A DNA stretch of 64,000 nucleotides from NCBI GenBank assembly GCA_026120185.1, contig JANUWF010001636.1, positions 3,263,501 to 3,327,500 of the forward strand. Reading direction: 5' to 3'. Below the pieces are notes generated by a model that saw only the letters and a list, made by a program, of their open reading frames with translations, searched no databases and was not told where the DNA came from. The position numbers and the translations under genes were made by a program. Below, one piece after another: positions 46,012 through 59,425 of this stretch; the stretch's first letter is position 1, and every line of letters starts with the position of its first letter. The stretch comes from Voacanga thouarsii (lineage: Eukaryota > Streptophyta > Magnoliopsida > Gentianales > Apocynaceae).

Positions 46012-49000
46012 ATGGCTGTTGTTAATGATGATGTATGCATTATTGATAGTGGAACTACACATACCATGCTAAAAAATGAGAAATATTTTTCTGATCTCAA
46101 AATGGGAAAAATAAATATTTATACGATAAACGGTAGTGCAAATGTAATTGAGGGCTCCGGAAGAACTAATATATTGTTGCCTAAAGGAACAACAATTATT
46201 ATTAATAAGGCACTATTTTCCTCAAAATCTAGAAAAAATTTATTGAGTTTTAAAGATATCCGCAGAAATGGGTATCATGTTGAAACAAATGAGGAAAATG
46301 GGATTGAGCATCTTCTTATTACTCAAATGCATTTTGGTAAGAAATCTGTATTAGAAAAACTGCCGTCTTTTTCTACTGGCCTATATTTTGTAAAAATACG
46401 TACAATTGAAATTCATCATCTAATAAACCAGAAATTTACTGATCCTATTATTTTTAGCATTTGGCATGACCGGTTGGGTCATCCGAGATCTACCATGATG
46501 AGAAGAATCATTGAGAATACACATGGTCATCCTTTAAAAAATAAAAGGATATTAACATCAGAAAAATTCGCATGTACTGCATGTTCCCTAGAAAAATTAA
46601 TTGTTAAACCATCACCAGTAAAAGTATGAGCTGAAAGTCCTACATTTCTCGAACGGATTTACGGAGATATTTGTGGACCGATTGATCCACCATGTGGACC
46701 GTTCAAATATTTTATTGTCTTAATTGATGCATCATCCCGATGGTCACATGTATGTTTATTATCTATTCGCAACCTGGCGTTTGCGAGATTACTTGCTCAA
46801 ATAATTAAATTACGAGCACAATTTCCTGACCATCACATTAAAAATATCCGTTTGGATAATGCTAGTGAATTTTCATCACATACTTTTGATGCATATTGCA
46901 TGTCAATTGGGATTAATGTTGAACATCTTGTAGCTCATGTTCACACACAAAATGGTCTTGTTGAATCTTTGATTAAACGATTACAATTAATTGCTAGACC
47001 ATTATTAATGAAAACAAATCTCCCAACATCTGCTTGGAGACATGCTATTCTACATACTGCAACACTTGTACGTATAAGACCAGCTAGTTATCATAAATTC
47101 TCTCATTTGCAATTGACTTTTGGGTTAGAACCAAATATTGCTTATTTAAGAATTTTTGGGTGTGCTGTATATATTCCAATTGCACCAAATCAACGTACAA
47201 AGATGGATCCTCAAAGAAGAAAGGGGATATACGTTGGATAAGATTCTCCCTCTATTATCAGGTATGTTGAACCCCTGACAGGAGATGTATTCACAGCAAG
47301 ATTTGTTGATTGTCATTTTGATGAATCATTATTCCCTAAATTAGGGGAGAACCAAAACGAGCATAAAAAGGATCTTACTTGGACAACATCATTAAATTAT
47401 CTTGATCCGCGCACAAGCGCATGTGAACTTGAAGTTCAAAAGATAATTCATTTGCAAAGCATTGCAAATCAAATGCCATACGCTTTTGTTGACTCCAGAA
47501 GAGTTACAAAACCGCATATTCCAGCTATAAATGCTCCTATTCGAATTGAAGTTCCACCAGAACAAAATATTATACCTATAGCTGTTGAGTCAAAAACACA
47601 CAAGAAGCGTAGCCGACCTCTTGGTTCTAAAGATAAAAATTCTCGAAAGAAAAGAGGATTAAATGATCTAGAAGATCATATTGAAGAAAAGAATGATAAA
47701 GACAAAGAGAGAGCGATGACAAAGAACCGAAGTTGATGAAAGTAACTACGAAATTTCTATCAATTATACCACTTAGGTAGAAGTTGGAATCGGATAGAAA
47801 GCTGTTATTGATAATATATTTGCATACCATATATCACTTGATGTTACACAGGATAATGATGATCCCGAACCAATATCGATTGATGAATGTCGGCATAGAA
47901 AAGATTGGCTGCAATGGAAAGATGCGATTCAATCGGAGTTAAATGCAACGACAAAACGTGAAGTCTTCGGACTGCGGTCCGAACACCGGAAGGTGTAAAA
48001 CACTGTTGGTTACAAATGGATATTTGTGCGAAAGCGCAATGAAAAGAGTGAAATCGTTCGATATAAAGCGCAATTAGTAGCCCAAGGTTTTTCACAAAGA
48101 CCAGGTATTGACTATGATGAAACTTATTCTCCTGTTGTTGATGCTATTACACTCAGATATCTTATCGGTTTGGCGAGTACATGAAAAGATAGATATGCGC
48201 CTATTAGATGTTGTCACTTGCTTACTTGTATGGAAATTTAGAAAATGATGTTTACATGAAAATCCCGAAGGATTTCATATGCATGAAGCATATAAACATT
48301 ATCCTCGTGAAAATTACTCCATCAAGTTGCAGAAATCATTATATGGCTCTGAAGCAATCTGGGCGCATGTGGTTCACACGTCTTAGTAAATATTTATTAA
48401 AAGCGGGATTTAAAAATGACCAGGTATGTCCATGTGTTTTTATTAAGAAATCTGATTCTAAATTTGTGATATTAACTATATATGTTGATGATATTAATCT
48501 TATTGGAACTCCTGAATAGCTCCAAGAAACAATTGATTATTTAAAAAGAGAATTCGAAATCAAGGATTTTAGTAAAACCAAATTTTGCCTTGGTTTACAA
48601 ATTGAACATCTGGAGAGTGGAACATTTATTCATCAATCAACATATACAGCAAAAGTGCTAAAAAGATTTTACACGGACAAAGCACATCTATTGAGTATTC
48701 CAATGATCGTCCGATCATTAAATGTGGATAAAGATCCTTTCCGACCTCAAGAAAATGATGAAGAACTCCTTAGTCCTGAAGTACCATATCTCAGTGCAAT
48801 TGGTGCATTGATGTATCTTGCTAATAATACACGACACTGATATTGCTTTTCTTTGTCAATTTATTAGCAAGATTTAGTTATTCACCAACACGACGACATT
48901 GGAATGGAATTAAACAAGTCCTTCGATATCTCCAAGGTATAATTGATCTCGGATTATTTTATTCAAATAAAACCAGTCCAACATTGATAGGTTATGTATA

Positions 49001-49496
49001 TGCTGGTTATTTATCTGATCCACATAAAGCAAGTTCTCAAACGGGCTATCTATTTACATGTGGAAATACTGCTATATCATGGCGTTCTACGAAACAATCT
49101 ATAGCGACTACTTCTTCAAATCATACTGAAATTATAGCCATTCATGAAGCAAGTCGAGAATGTGTATGGCTAAGATCCATGATTCATTATATTCGAGAAA
49201 GTTGTGGATTATCATCAATCAAAGATATTCCAACTCTTCTTTATGAAGACAATGCAGCTTGCATAGCTCAATTAAGAGGAGGATATATTAAAGGAGATCG
49301 GACAAAACATATTTCACCAAAATTCTTCTTTACTCATGAACTCCAGAAGAAATGTGAAATTGATGTGCTACAAATTCGGTCATGTGATAACCTCGCAGAT
49401 ATTTTCACGAAGACTTTACCGATTGCAACATTTGAGAAGTTGAAATATAAAATCGGTATGCGTCGGTTTAAAGATTTAAATGAATCATCTCATTAG
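46012..49496 (+). pseudogene. copia pol (PR-IN-RT-RNase H)
   Basis: ATG 46012 follows a TTGTGTTCAG splice-like site. Protease: CIIDSGTTHTML (Asp-Ser-Gly). GAG-pre-integrase: WHDRLGHPRSTMM and CTACSLEK. Integrase: GDICGPI, IRLDNASEF and GLVESLIKRL supply the D-D-E. RT: WKDAIQSELNA, AQLVAQGFSQRPGIDYDETYSPV and ILTIYVDDINLIGT (YVDD at 48481-48492). RNase H: HEASREC, YEDNAACIAQL, LADIFTKTLP. Stops at about 46627 and 47240, more in the linker, a frameshift near 48190, a stop at about 48516 and a frame change near 48840 break it. The first RNase H Asp position reads Tyr (GYVYAGYLSDP, 48999-49001), which should kill that activity. Confidence 0.9.
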
Positions 49497-49629
49497 GGGG
49501 AGTAATAAACAGACATATAGAATAATGTACTCTTTTTCTTTCACTAGATTTTTTTTCCACTGGATTTTTATCTAGTAAGGTTTTAACGAGGCATATTCTT
49601 TATGTAATGGATGGACATCCAAATGGGAG

Positions 49630-49983
49630 TGTTATGAATTATTGGAATCTTTATTAATTAATGGAGGCTCCACTAATTATGGATTTATGTGAATTATTAT
49701 AAAAGATTTTTATGAATATCCACCATTTAGTGGAGACACCACTAATTGAGATTAGTGGAAGATGATGTATGCCATGGTGTATTCCACTAATTAGAGCTCT
49801 ATAAATAGAGTTATTCTCTAAGCTTGTAATACACCATTATTTTGTGAAAGAAAGATTAATGAAAGAAAGATTAGAGAAAATTGTGAGAGAAGAGAAAGAG
49901 AGAAATTCTTGTGCAAAATAATTAGAGTTTTATTAGTATGTAGTGTGAAGATTTTATTCTAACACTATCCTAATTTTATAACA
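49630..49983 (+). repeat. 3' LTR of the copia element
   Basis: Starts TGTTATGAATTATTGG, ends TTTATAACA, 354 bp. AAATGGGAG directly precedes it. Confidence 0.92.
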
Positions 49984-50757
49984 TCCATTGTTTTTAAATA
50001 AATTAAATTACTCTCTTATATAATTTTTTTTTAACAAAACAAAATTCTATTACGTTCTAATTAAAAAAAAATAAGTGGATAAGAATTAATTTAAAATAAA
50101 TTTTATAAAAAATAATTAAATAAAAATTAAATATATATAATTTACAAAAAATAAAAATTACATAAAATAATAATATATTTAAATTAAAATAAAATTTTAA
50201 TTTAAAATAAAAATAAAAAATTACTTTTCACTTGCAGCGTATATCATAACGGATTTCAACAGATATATTCCAAATTCAAACTTATTATAAATATCAGTTC
50301 TGAATTCACATTGTTTTACCAAATCAATTACTGACTTCTTTCTTGTAATATTGTAAACATTTTTTTATAACCAAATGTTCAAATTTCGCTCAGACTATTC
50401 CCAAAATCTACCCACTGACCCCATAATACTAGCCGAGGAGATAAGAGTTTAAGGCTGTTATTTTTTTTAAGAGTCAGATCCTTTCTAGGTTTTAATTCAA
50501 AAGATCTCACATTAGTCACATAAACACACACACAATTCATTAACACAAAAGCAGAAATCGGTTTCTCTGTGAGTTTAGCTCTTTTTATGTACAGAACAGC
50601 TTTATGATGCAACAAACCTTCAAGGTTGAGACTGCAAAAAATTACTGTTCAAAATGAAAATAAATACTAAGAAGAAGAAAAAAGAAAAAAAAGTGGTTTA
50701 AGATGTATTTTCTGTACTACATAGCTCTCATAATGAGTCCCTCCGAAGGGATACGGA
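49984..50757. other. intergenic AT-rich DNA and BRE 3' UTR
   Basis: Poly-A/T-rich, no supported gene. The last 200 bp or so probably belong to the BRE 3' UTR. Confidence 0.55.
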
Positions 50758-53700
50758 CTAACGTTGTTGAAGCATATTCTCATTGCAGTATCTCTTGAAG
50801 TTCAAGCATTCTTCCGCAAGAAAGTCACTGCCAAAATGGATTATATTAGACAAATTTCGAATCATATTATATTATTCTCTTTCCCTACCCTCCCTCCCTT
50901 ACCCTGGTTTGAAGAGTCTTATGATTAAGTGAAAAATCAGCAACTTACTAGATCCGCTCAGCCATTTCAGATGCTTCCCACCTGGGACTCCATGGATATT
51001 CATTCACAGTAGGCGACTTGATGGGCACGTTGTGGGAATTAAAATGCTAGACAGAGAGAAAAGAGATTAGCCCGGAAAGAATTTCAGTTAATTAATAGAA
51101 GGCTGCCCAATGTACGGAAGAAATGTGCAGGAACAATGGTTGTTTTGGGGCATTACAAAACTCTTCCCGGAAGCCCCAAATGCAAAAGTGGGAACAAAGA
51201 GAAAGATCTTAAGTGGTTAAGGTGGATTCGTACCTGAGAACTTTGAAGCAGCACAATCGGTTGTTGCTTAGGGAACTGAAGTGGGAGTGAAAAGTGAACC
51301 TACATTAGGAGAGATTCCCATAAGACAGTTCAGAAAATGACCGTTAGAAAAGACAAACATAAACTGAAAAACAACAGAGCCAACCAAATATTTAATAAAA
51401 TACTAAGCTATTTTTTATTGCAAGCAGGATTAATCAAGATGGCAAAAAGACGTTCTCACTTGAGAAAGAGTTTGACAGCAGAATACAGGCAATGGTCTTG
51501 ATCCTCTCAATCTTTGCATTCTCTTTCCTTGTTAAGACAACTCTACTAGAGCTACAATGCTTATATAGCCTGAGTAATTTTTCTGTACACTGGCAAGTTT
51601 GTAGACCTTGCAGGTATTGAATTCCAACTAATTTGGATACCTTTTTCCTTCCCCCCCCCCTCTCTTGGGACCATATTTTCATAACTCTGCAGGATCAAGA
51701 ACAGAATTACCCATTCCAGAGAGTGTTCAAGTACAATCCCCCCTGCATTCAATTCTTTTTCCTCTCTAAAATACTTTTTCCCTATTAGAAGAAACTGGAT
51801 TTAGGCATATTTTGTCATAATGTCTCAAATTACCCCAAAAAAGATAATAGTTCTATTGTAGAGATATTTCAACCAACTTATCCTTTCAAAGTGCCAAGTC
51901 ACACTATGAGGATTTGTGATCAGATAAGAAGTCATGGTGATAAATTCAACTTATGCATCAGCAACGGAACAAAACACCAGCATCTCCCTGATTAAGATCA
52001 TGTATATATGGTATGAGTACAACACAAAAACTTACCAGGAAAGTAAATGTCCCAGAAGAAGCCAAAAAGGTCACCTTCCTGCAAAATACCTACCATCAAA
52101 GTAAGGAGAGGTTAAACTTTATGTTTCAGTAGCCAATATAAAGCAATCTATTAGCCAAGTAACAGATACAAACAGGATCAGCTTCAAGGGGTCTTCCGAA
52201 AAGAGGAGCTAATGCTGTAATGAACTTCCTTCGAACTTCAATTAGAGAAACGGCATCTCTAATCTGTAGCATCATTCAATGATGAAAACTAAGATTAGCA
52301 CGATGGGAAACCATGTAAAAGATGTTTCACAGTGGAAACTAAAATAAGATTGCAGCTGACCTGAGATCCAAGAATCTCTTCTAGAATGGGTAGATACTCA
52401 GCCATGCACCTAGAGTGCATAAAATTGAGTAACAATCAATTCAAGATCCGAGACAACTCCAACAAGAAAGAAAACAAAGACTATTACTGATAACTTACAT
52501 CCCATCTACCCATGAGGGAAGCCTGAAATCTTCAACAGAAAACAAAGACTTCAACTCAGAAGAAGAAACCAATTTCAGTCGAGGTGCTGTAGGTGCAGTT
52601 GAGTATTTTCTACCAATAGGATAAGTAACCTGCAGGAACAAATGCAGTATGAAGAATCTAAATCCCTAACAACGATGGATGTGAGAAGGAAGTGGTCCTG
52701 CCCATGGTGGTTTTGGGGAGGTATTTGATATACCTATCTTAGGGTTCAGCTGTGCACAATTTACCATGGATATAATTTTGTATTGTCAAAAGAAAATAAA
52801 GTTCATGAAGCGAAATATAGCATAGAATCTAAAGTTCTATGCAAAGCTTATTTCTTGTACACACAGATCATTGAGATGCAGTATCCACTTTAAATTTGGG
52901 GGTCAAAGCAGGACTACAATGAACAGTGCTCCTTAATGCTGTACGGAACAAAGAAGATGTCAGTGTAATTGTAAGCTACCATAATGAGGACCCAAAAATC
53001 CCAACAGAAAACATTTCTGGATTTACAGATAGAACATAAAGTGAATTTGCAGGATCTTTTCTCATATGGGTACATTGGTGATAAAGCAGTAATTTCCTTT
53101 CATTTTTGCTTGGAGGTAGGAATGCAAAATAACTTGTTTCATGTTCATACTATTAATCTTCTCACACACAATACAATTATATATATAAACTAGCAGTTCT
53201 CCATGTCATATATATGCAAACCAACCTGCAAGTATATTTTCTGCTGATGCCGCCAGGTGGACCCAGTGACCAGTTTGTTTAGATCCATATCCAGTAAAGG
53301 TACAGCAAATTTAACCTCTTCTGGCTGCACTACAATGTAAAGAGACAATATTACTCGTATGGATTGAAACAAGTACCTTGAGCACAAAAACTGGTTCAAC
53401 CAGCGTACCTTGTCAAAACCTGAGCTCTTATACATTTCGATTCCCTGCAGAACAAATGGTGAAGATATTAATAATAGTCTTTATGGTATTACAGCCAAAT
53501 AGTATTAGAAAGTCATAGCACTCCCTGCCAAATAATGCACATGGAGAGGGGAAAAAAAAAAATTGTTTGTGCAAATTTGGACAAAAAAAGAACAAAAACC
53601 TAAGGAATGTTAACATGATCCAGCATAAGGCGTAAAAAATGAAAGGTGCTTCAGTAACTAACCTCTCACATTCCCTCTTAAGATAAAACGATGATCAACT

Positions 53701-55154
53701 AGAATCAACTCAGAACTAATCATACTTCTAGTCCAGCAGAAAATGTGATGTCTTATTCCACCTCCAAGCAAACAAGGGGGGAAGATAAAGAGAAAATTTT
53801 GGCCTCACAAACAAATATTGTCTCAGAATATTAAAATTGTTGGAGGAGTTAAGACATTATGAGTGAAAGGATCACAGCCAATAATAAAGTAAGAAGAAAT
53901 AGCATTGCCAAACAAGTCTAAACCAAGAATCTCCCTTCTACAACTTCCTAAACAAGCACAGGATCTAAGTTATACTGTTAGTATGAGAATTTGCATAAAA
54001 AGCACACATCACCACAAGACACGCATAAAACTATAAATCAAAGAACGATGAATAGTTAGACAGATACTAATATGTCACATAATGACTGCAAACAGCCATT
54101 CTACAACCTGTCTCATTTATAAGAGCCTAATAATGCTAAATAAGCACCAAGAGTTGAAGAGTACTAGCATCATTTACTCCATGACTTGCTACATATAGGA
54201 TGCAGAAATGCAAAGAGAAGAGTGCCTCTTATTCCTGACCATAAAATTAGAAATTAAACTACGATACATTTTCAATCTTTTCTCGGGCCTCCAGCCGGAA
54301 ATAAGAAATTTCAGAGACAGCATCTCACCTCTCTTGATAACATAGTGCTGATTTCAAACTTCAATCGATCATCATCAACTTCCCCAACCCGCTTCCTCTG
54401 GTAGTCCATATACAAATCCCTAGAAACAATAGAGAATCAGTCCCAACATGTAGACAGAATCTTCAACAATCCTAACCAGAAAAAGAAAAAAGTAATGAAA
54501 ATAGAAAGACCATTTGAGACATTCATATAACTAGAAAATCCCCTACCTAAGCTCAAGAATTAGTGACAAGAGTCGCTTAGGATCTCTACTATTCCAATCA
54601 GTCAGAACATTTCTAGAGGACTTTTCTTCGCTAACACCGTGATAGGGCCTAAAGTTCTCATCTTCTGGCCCAAAAATAATATCTGGTGCTGCCAGTGGGT
54701 ACATAGCACTGTATATCACATCCCCTAACGAAAAAATTTGAATGTCAATAAATAGAAGAAAAAATGAGAACTTGAATGTACTTTTCGCATACCATAAAAG
54801 TACTAGTTTATCATTACATTTCACGTATTCGAGGCAAAAAGGGATGACTAAGGTAAAGCGATCAAGCACATTAAAGTTCTTGCCTCCAGGCCACATCTGC
54901 TCCACCTGAGACAAGCAAGATTCGACAATACATCTTAATTTTCCCAGTACAACACTGGATACCACATACATAGATGCTCGATGCATGTGTAGAATGAAGC
55001 CCTAATTAGCAATGTATAGAACTAATTCATCGATTACTTTCTTTCTCTAAAAAAAAAATGAGAATTGCTTTTGTACCTTGATGGAGAAGGGGCAATGAGT
55101 AAGGAGATAAGTGAGCTGGGCGGAGATGAGAGGAGGTATCCTATCGGTGGTCAT
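50758..55154 (-). CDS. BRE: BRE/BRCC45 homologue (BRISC and BRCA1-A complex subunit), 13 exons, 349 aa
   Basis: Minus-strand exons: 55154-55077, 54905-54818, 54724-54547, 54419-54329, 53444-53409, 53324-53226, 52629-52499, 52409-52361, 52263-52174, 52089-52036, 51299-51234, 51046-50949 and 50827-50758. All introns are GT-AG and the phases join, giving 1050 nt (349 aa plus TAG). Family motifs are IPPLISAQLTYLLTHCPF, DRFTLVIPFCLEYVK, YPLAAPDIIFGPEDENF, FAVPLLDMDLNKLV, WRHQQKIYLQV, LAPLFGRPLEADPVFCRK and YPWSPRWEASEMAERIY. BRE/BRCC45 has UEV-like folds and is a scaffold of the K63-deubiquitinating BRISC and the DNA-damage BRCA1-A complex; in plants it links to BRCC36-type DNA repair. Length is close to plant homologues. 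No break found. Confidence 0.95.
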
Positions 55155-57700
55155 CTTCGAGGGACAGAGGAAGGAAGTATCAAGGGTTCAGGCGATTCTT
55201 GAAGCTCGACGTCCGATGATCTTGTTCTAGCAGGGTGGAATTCTAATCTGGGCTTCTGTCTCTACTTTTTCAAGCTTCGTTTCTTCCCCTTCCTAATTCT
55301 TCCTTTCAGTATTATTGTACCCAACGGCAGTGCTTGCGCCCTGTTTGGAAGTTTGGAATCGAGAAAAATAGAAAAGAACTCATCCAACAAATACATGGAT
55401 CGGGTAATTAACACTACTTTTGTTTCTTAGCTTCTTTCCTCACATCCCCACTGTACCAAACACAGTGTTTGAACATGGGTGTAAGTAGATAAAACTTAGT
55501 AGGTGACTCTACACTACATGTAGAAATTTTGCCCAATAATTAAATATAATTTTATAAAAACTTAAAATTTGATAATTTCTATAAATATGTATTAATTATA
55601 CAAAGTGTACTTATGAGATTTTAATATACAGCTCTTGCCATGGTATGTAGGCGAACAAATAAAATTCTTCCTAAGAAGCTTTTCTCATTTCCTCCTGCAC
55701 TTTTATAGATTAAATTCTTTTAATTTTTCTACAAAGAAATGCTATTTTGCTTGCCATACAAGAACGATAGGTAGTAATACAAATATTATTCGGATTGTAT
55801 AAAAATATAAGACACGCTAAAACTTCTTACCAGACAAACAAGAAAAATATTAGAAATAAATGGGAGATTATAAAATGTTACGTGAGTATTAAATGTTACA
55901 TTTTAAGATGAACTTTGGCTCATTCAGATTATACATGTATTATAATTTTAGAATACAAAGATATGATGAGGACTTTAATAGAAGAGGATAAGATATATAA
56001 AAGAATGTATTAGATGATAATATTATAAAATTTTAAAATTTTTTGAGAGAATGAAAATTAAATTTTAAAAAGATTTTTCTAAAAAAAGTAATTTTATAAA
56101 GACAAATATGAAAAATTCAAAAAAAAAATTGGGGTGGTTTTGTTATTTTTAGAAATTTACCAACAAAAAAAAAAGGGAGACTCAAATCCAAATAATCTTT
56201 ATTATAGAGATTGACTACGAAGTTTCCATTAGTTTTGCCAGTTCAATGTGAATTGCTTTTACAATTACTCTCACATCATTTGCTTTATATACTATTGAGT
56301 ACGAGCCAAACAAATTATTGCCCAATAACAATATGGACATTTGCTAATGAAACCATTCTTATGATTCAAAAGTATAACATCACATCATGTTTTGGTCAAG
56401 AAAAGCTCACATGCCATAGCTATAGCCAGAATGCAATCCATAGGAGACTTGTTAAGCATTTTCTTAAAACTCTTGCATTGCATCCCAAAGCAGTCATCTT
56501 CTCCAAAATAAGATGACTCTTTGCCATGGCTTATCTTTTGGCAACATTTCTCCCGACTTTTCATATGTACTAAATTATAACATGTGAAACTAGTTTGTAT
56601 GTTCCAATCTTTCGTATTATTAATGTTACATATATATAATATTTAAAACATAAAAAAATAATTATAATATATTAATAACATATTAATTATTTACCTTTTA
56701 ATGGCTACAAAATGTAAATATGTTAACCTTTTCTAATCCCCTCATCATTCGTTATTATTAAGAAAATAATAATTTCATAATTAATACTTTTAATTTAATA
56801 ACATTTATAATGTTTATAATTTAAAATAAATAAAAATACTATGAAATGTCTAAATTATCCATGACGACCAAACGAATTTTAAGCGTTAAAAAAGTAAGAT
56901 AAATATGTTGATGAGATCAGGATCATTGATAATGAGATACACATCATTTTATTAGAATTATGCCATTGATTGTTACAATTGAAAAAATAAAAAAATTAAA
57001 AATTTCTAAAATAATATTTTATGACATTTCTATCCCCTCTTCACTTTTAGTATACACATTTAGATTAATTTGAAATAAATTTTGTAAAAAATTATTAAAT
57101 ATGTATGGTTAAATGAATATGATGTGTTGTGAGTGAATAATAATTTTTAAAAAATACAAATATTTTAAAATAATATATATTTAAATTTAAGTAAAATTTT
57201 AATTGAAAATGAGATTGAGAAGTTGCTCCACTTAAAACCTAGGTTTCTCCGCTCATTCTTATATACTTCACCTTTCTCTAACTCATTCAAAAAAATATAA
57301 AATGAGATAAAATACTATATATATATATGTGTGTGTGTAATTTCTAAAATATTTATATATAATATCAAATCAAAAGAAACTAATTAAATAAAAATGTAAT
57401 AAACCTTATTATAATGATGATTATAATAGCATATGATATCATTAGAGATTTTATTTGTAAATAAGATTAGAAAGTAAAATATTTTTTATAAGGTGGCAAA
57501 ATATTTTGAAAAAAATTCATTAGTAATAATATATTATAATATATAAGTGGTACCTAATATTGTACTTTGAGTTAAGATTCATATCTTGCTAAATAAAAAT
57601 ATTATATTTAATCCAATAATTCCCTTTTTTTTAAGTATTTTTCTTTTGGTTTTTGTCTATTTACAACTTGCAAGATAATGAGATAGAATATTAAGGGGTT
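55155..57700. other. intergenic AT-rich DNA
   Basis: BRE promoter in the first few hundred bases, then AT-rich DNA with a TA/TG microsatellite near 57318-57340. A patch at 56210-56520 is less AT-rich with a 101-codon frame, but nothing recognisable. Confidence 0.5.
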
Positions 57701-57827
57701 TTTGATCAAACCGAGTCAAGCTCCATTTTGACCACCGAAAGCAGGCAGGTTGATCAGAAAGAATATGGCGTAAAGATGGTATCTCGCGTCAAGATCCTCT
57801 GGTACCTCACGTTTCACATACGTGAGC

Positions 57828-57834
57828 TATATAA
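57828..57834 (+). promoter_or_regulatory. TATA-like box before a set of hairpins
   Basis: TATATAAG directly follows the inverted repeat CTCACGT...ACGTGAG (57806-57826). Its plausible start site is about 57860, just before the first hairpin. Confidence 0.35.
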
Positions 57835-57878
57835 GAGAAAATCCGATCAAAAAAGCTGGACGGATTAAGAAGGAAGAG

Positions 57879-58100
57879 GACAGGTCGTATTTGCGCGAGG
57901 TCCAAGTAGACCTTGCATCTAGCAAACACGACCTGTCACTGGTTCACGTCTGATAGACATGAGTTGTTACCATGGCTCGTGTCTGCACGCCAAAAGCGGT
58001 CAAACTGCGTGGCTCTGCAGGCTTTTTTTCACGAAGGTTTCAAGAATCTCTGGAAAAGGCTTCACACTCGTGAAGCCTTTTCTAGAGATTCTGAAAATGC
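57879..58100 (+). other. cluster of hairpins, possible structured noncoding RNA
   Basis: Three stem-loops in a row. The first (57879-57937) pairs GACAGGTCGT with ACGACCTGTC, then TTTGC/GCAAA and AGGTC/GACCT around a 6-nt loop. The second (57955-57984) pairs AGACATGAG with CTCGTGTCT. The third (58043-58092) has 23 paired bases with one G-U and an ACTC loop (GAATCTCTGGAAAAGGCTTC against its complement). The region is GC-richer than its flanks. Open frames here look incidental. Could equally be an LTR-like or MITE remnant. Confidence 0.4.
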
Positions 58101-58506
58101 ATGGGAATTTGAAGAACTCAGCTTCACGTGATTGTGTTTGAATGCCTGTAAATACCGACCTCCTTCGGACTTTCTTCTTTGTAAATCTCTACTTATTCTT
58201 CACGACATTGAACGCAACTTCTTATAGAAATCTCCTCCTAACTTCTCTGGTTTTCTTTGCTATAATTTTTTTTTTCTCCGCGGTTAAAAAAGAATTAGAC
58301 AGAGGGAGTCACTGCTGGACACCAAAGCACTGCAAAGTTTTCCAATAACAGTTTTTTTTTTCAAACAACAAAATGTATAATATACTAGAATCTTGTATTT
58401 ATTGAAATTTAATTGACTAGAATATTGAGATTTATTGTTAAATTATAGCAAATGTGTATTTGGGATTATGTTGAATTATTTTCTAATATGTTTAGATTGT
58501 ATATAA

Positions 58507-59425
58507 GGGCAAAATATATATCTTTTAAACTTTTATAAATTTTGATTTTTACCCTCGAACTTTAAAATGTTTGATTTCAATCCTCGAACTTTTAAAACAT
58601 ATAAAAAATAGCTCTTTCAATAATAAAAACTCAAGTACAATGACAATCACTAAATTTTAACTCTCATTCTCCCATTTTTATTTCTAAAATATTATTCTTC
58701 AATTTTAATCTTACTCTATTCTCTTCGAATTAACTCTTCCTTCCATCTATTAAAACTATTAAGTGCTCACGAAAGTTCATCACATGACTTCCACATGATC
58801 TATTTTATAGGTATTTTCATTTACTCAACTCTCACAATTTTGTGTCATCTTTCTAATTCTTATAAATAACTTCTATAAATGATAAGGAAAAACTACTGCG
58901 ACTTGCGCGTTTCTCACTTCTCTTTTTAGATTTTTTTTTTTTTATAATTCACTTCTGCTTTCAAATTTATTCTTCCTTCCTGTAGAGATGCCAAAAAAAT
59001 TACTATTCGTCAATAACTGAATCGGTTTTTTTTCTTCTTCATCTTTATGTCTTAATTTTGTTTATTAAAGGGTAAAACATGTTATTTTTGTTATATGACT
59101 AGATTTGAAAAAGTGCGAAAGAGTTATCTCAAGATTATTAAGTTGTATAAAAGGTTTAAAGTTAGATCTTAAAATTGTTGTTGATAAATGAAGAAATTTA
59201 AAGAGAAGAGAACGAGATTAAAGTTGAATAATAATATTTTAGAAATTAAAAATGGGAGAATAAAAGCTAAAATCTGGTAGTTTTGTATTGTACTTGAGTT
59301 TTTATTGTTAAAATAGTTATTTTTTAGGTGTTTTAAAAGTTAGAGGGCTAAAATCACACATTTTAAAATTCGATGGTGAAAATCAAAATTTGTGAAAGTT
59401 CAAGGGTGGCTAACATATTTTGCCA
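58507..59425. mobile_element. foldback / long-TIR MITE
   Basis: Inverted arms of about 240 bp: 58507-58745 and 59183-59425, matching along most of their length (TTTCTAAAATATTATTCTTCAA and AAAAACTCAAGTACAA blocks). Ends GGGCAAAATATAT and, inverted, TGGCAAAATATGTT. The 440-bp centre is noncoding. The superfamily is not certain; long TIRs suggest a Mutator-like or foldback type. Confidence 0.75.

Larger units (their letters stand above)
44399..49983 (+). mobile_element. decayed Ty1/copia retrotransposon
   Basis: Two LTRs of about 353 bp (44399-44751 and 49630-49983) flank gag and pol in copia order PR-IN-RT-RNH. Directly after the left LTR the sequence is CGTTATCAGCACGAG, a primer-site region typical of Ale/Retrofit-like copia elements. 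PPT-like AAATGGGAG precedes the right LTR. The left terminus is mutated and no target duplication is seen. Hand count gives about 22 LTR differences (about 6%), roughly twice the gypsy element, so it is older. Stops, frameshifts and a duplication inactivate it. Confidence 0.92.

Noticed and set aside
49984..49990. Target duplication of the copia element
   Set aside because: Bases after the right LTR (TCCAT) do not match those before the left LTR, and the left terminus is mutated.
56211..56516. 101-codon plus-strand frame
   Set aside because: No family similarity, no promoter or splice support; probably chance or a worn fragment.
57913..58131. 72-codon frame across the hairpins
   Set aside because: It runs through inverted repeats, so its openness reflects palindromic structure; no motif.
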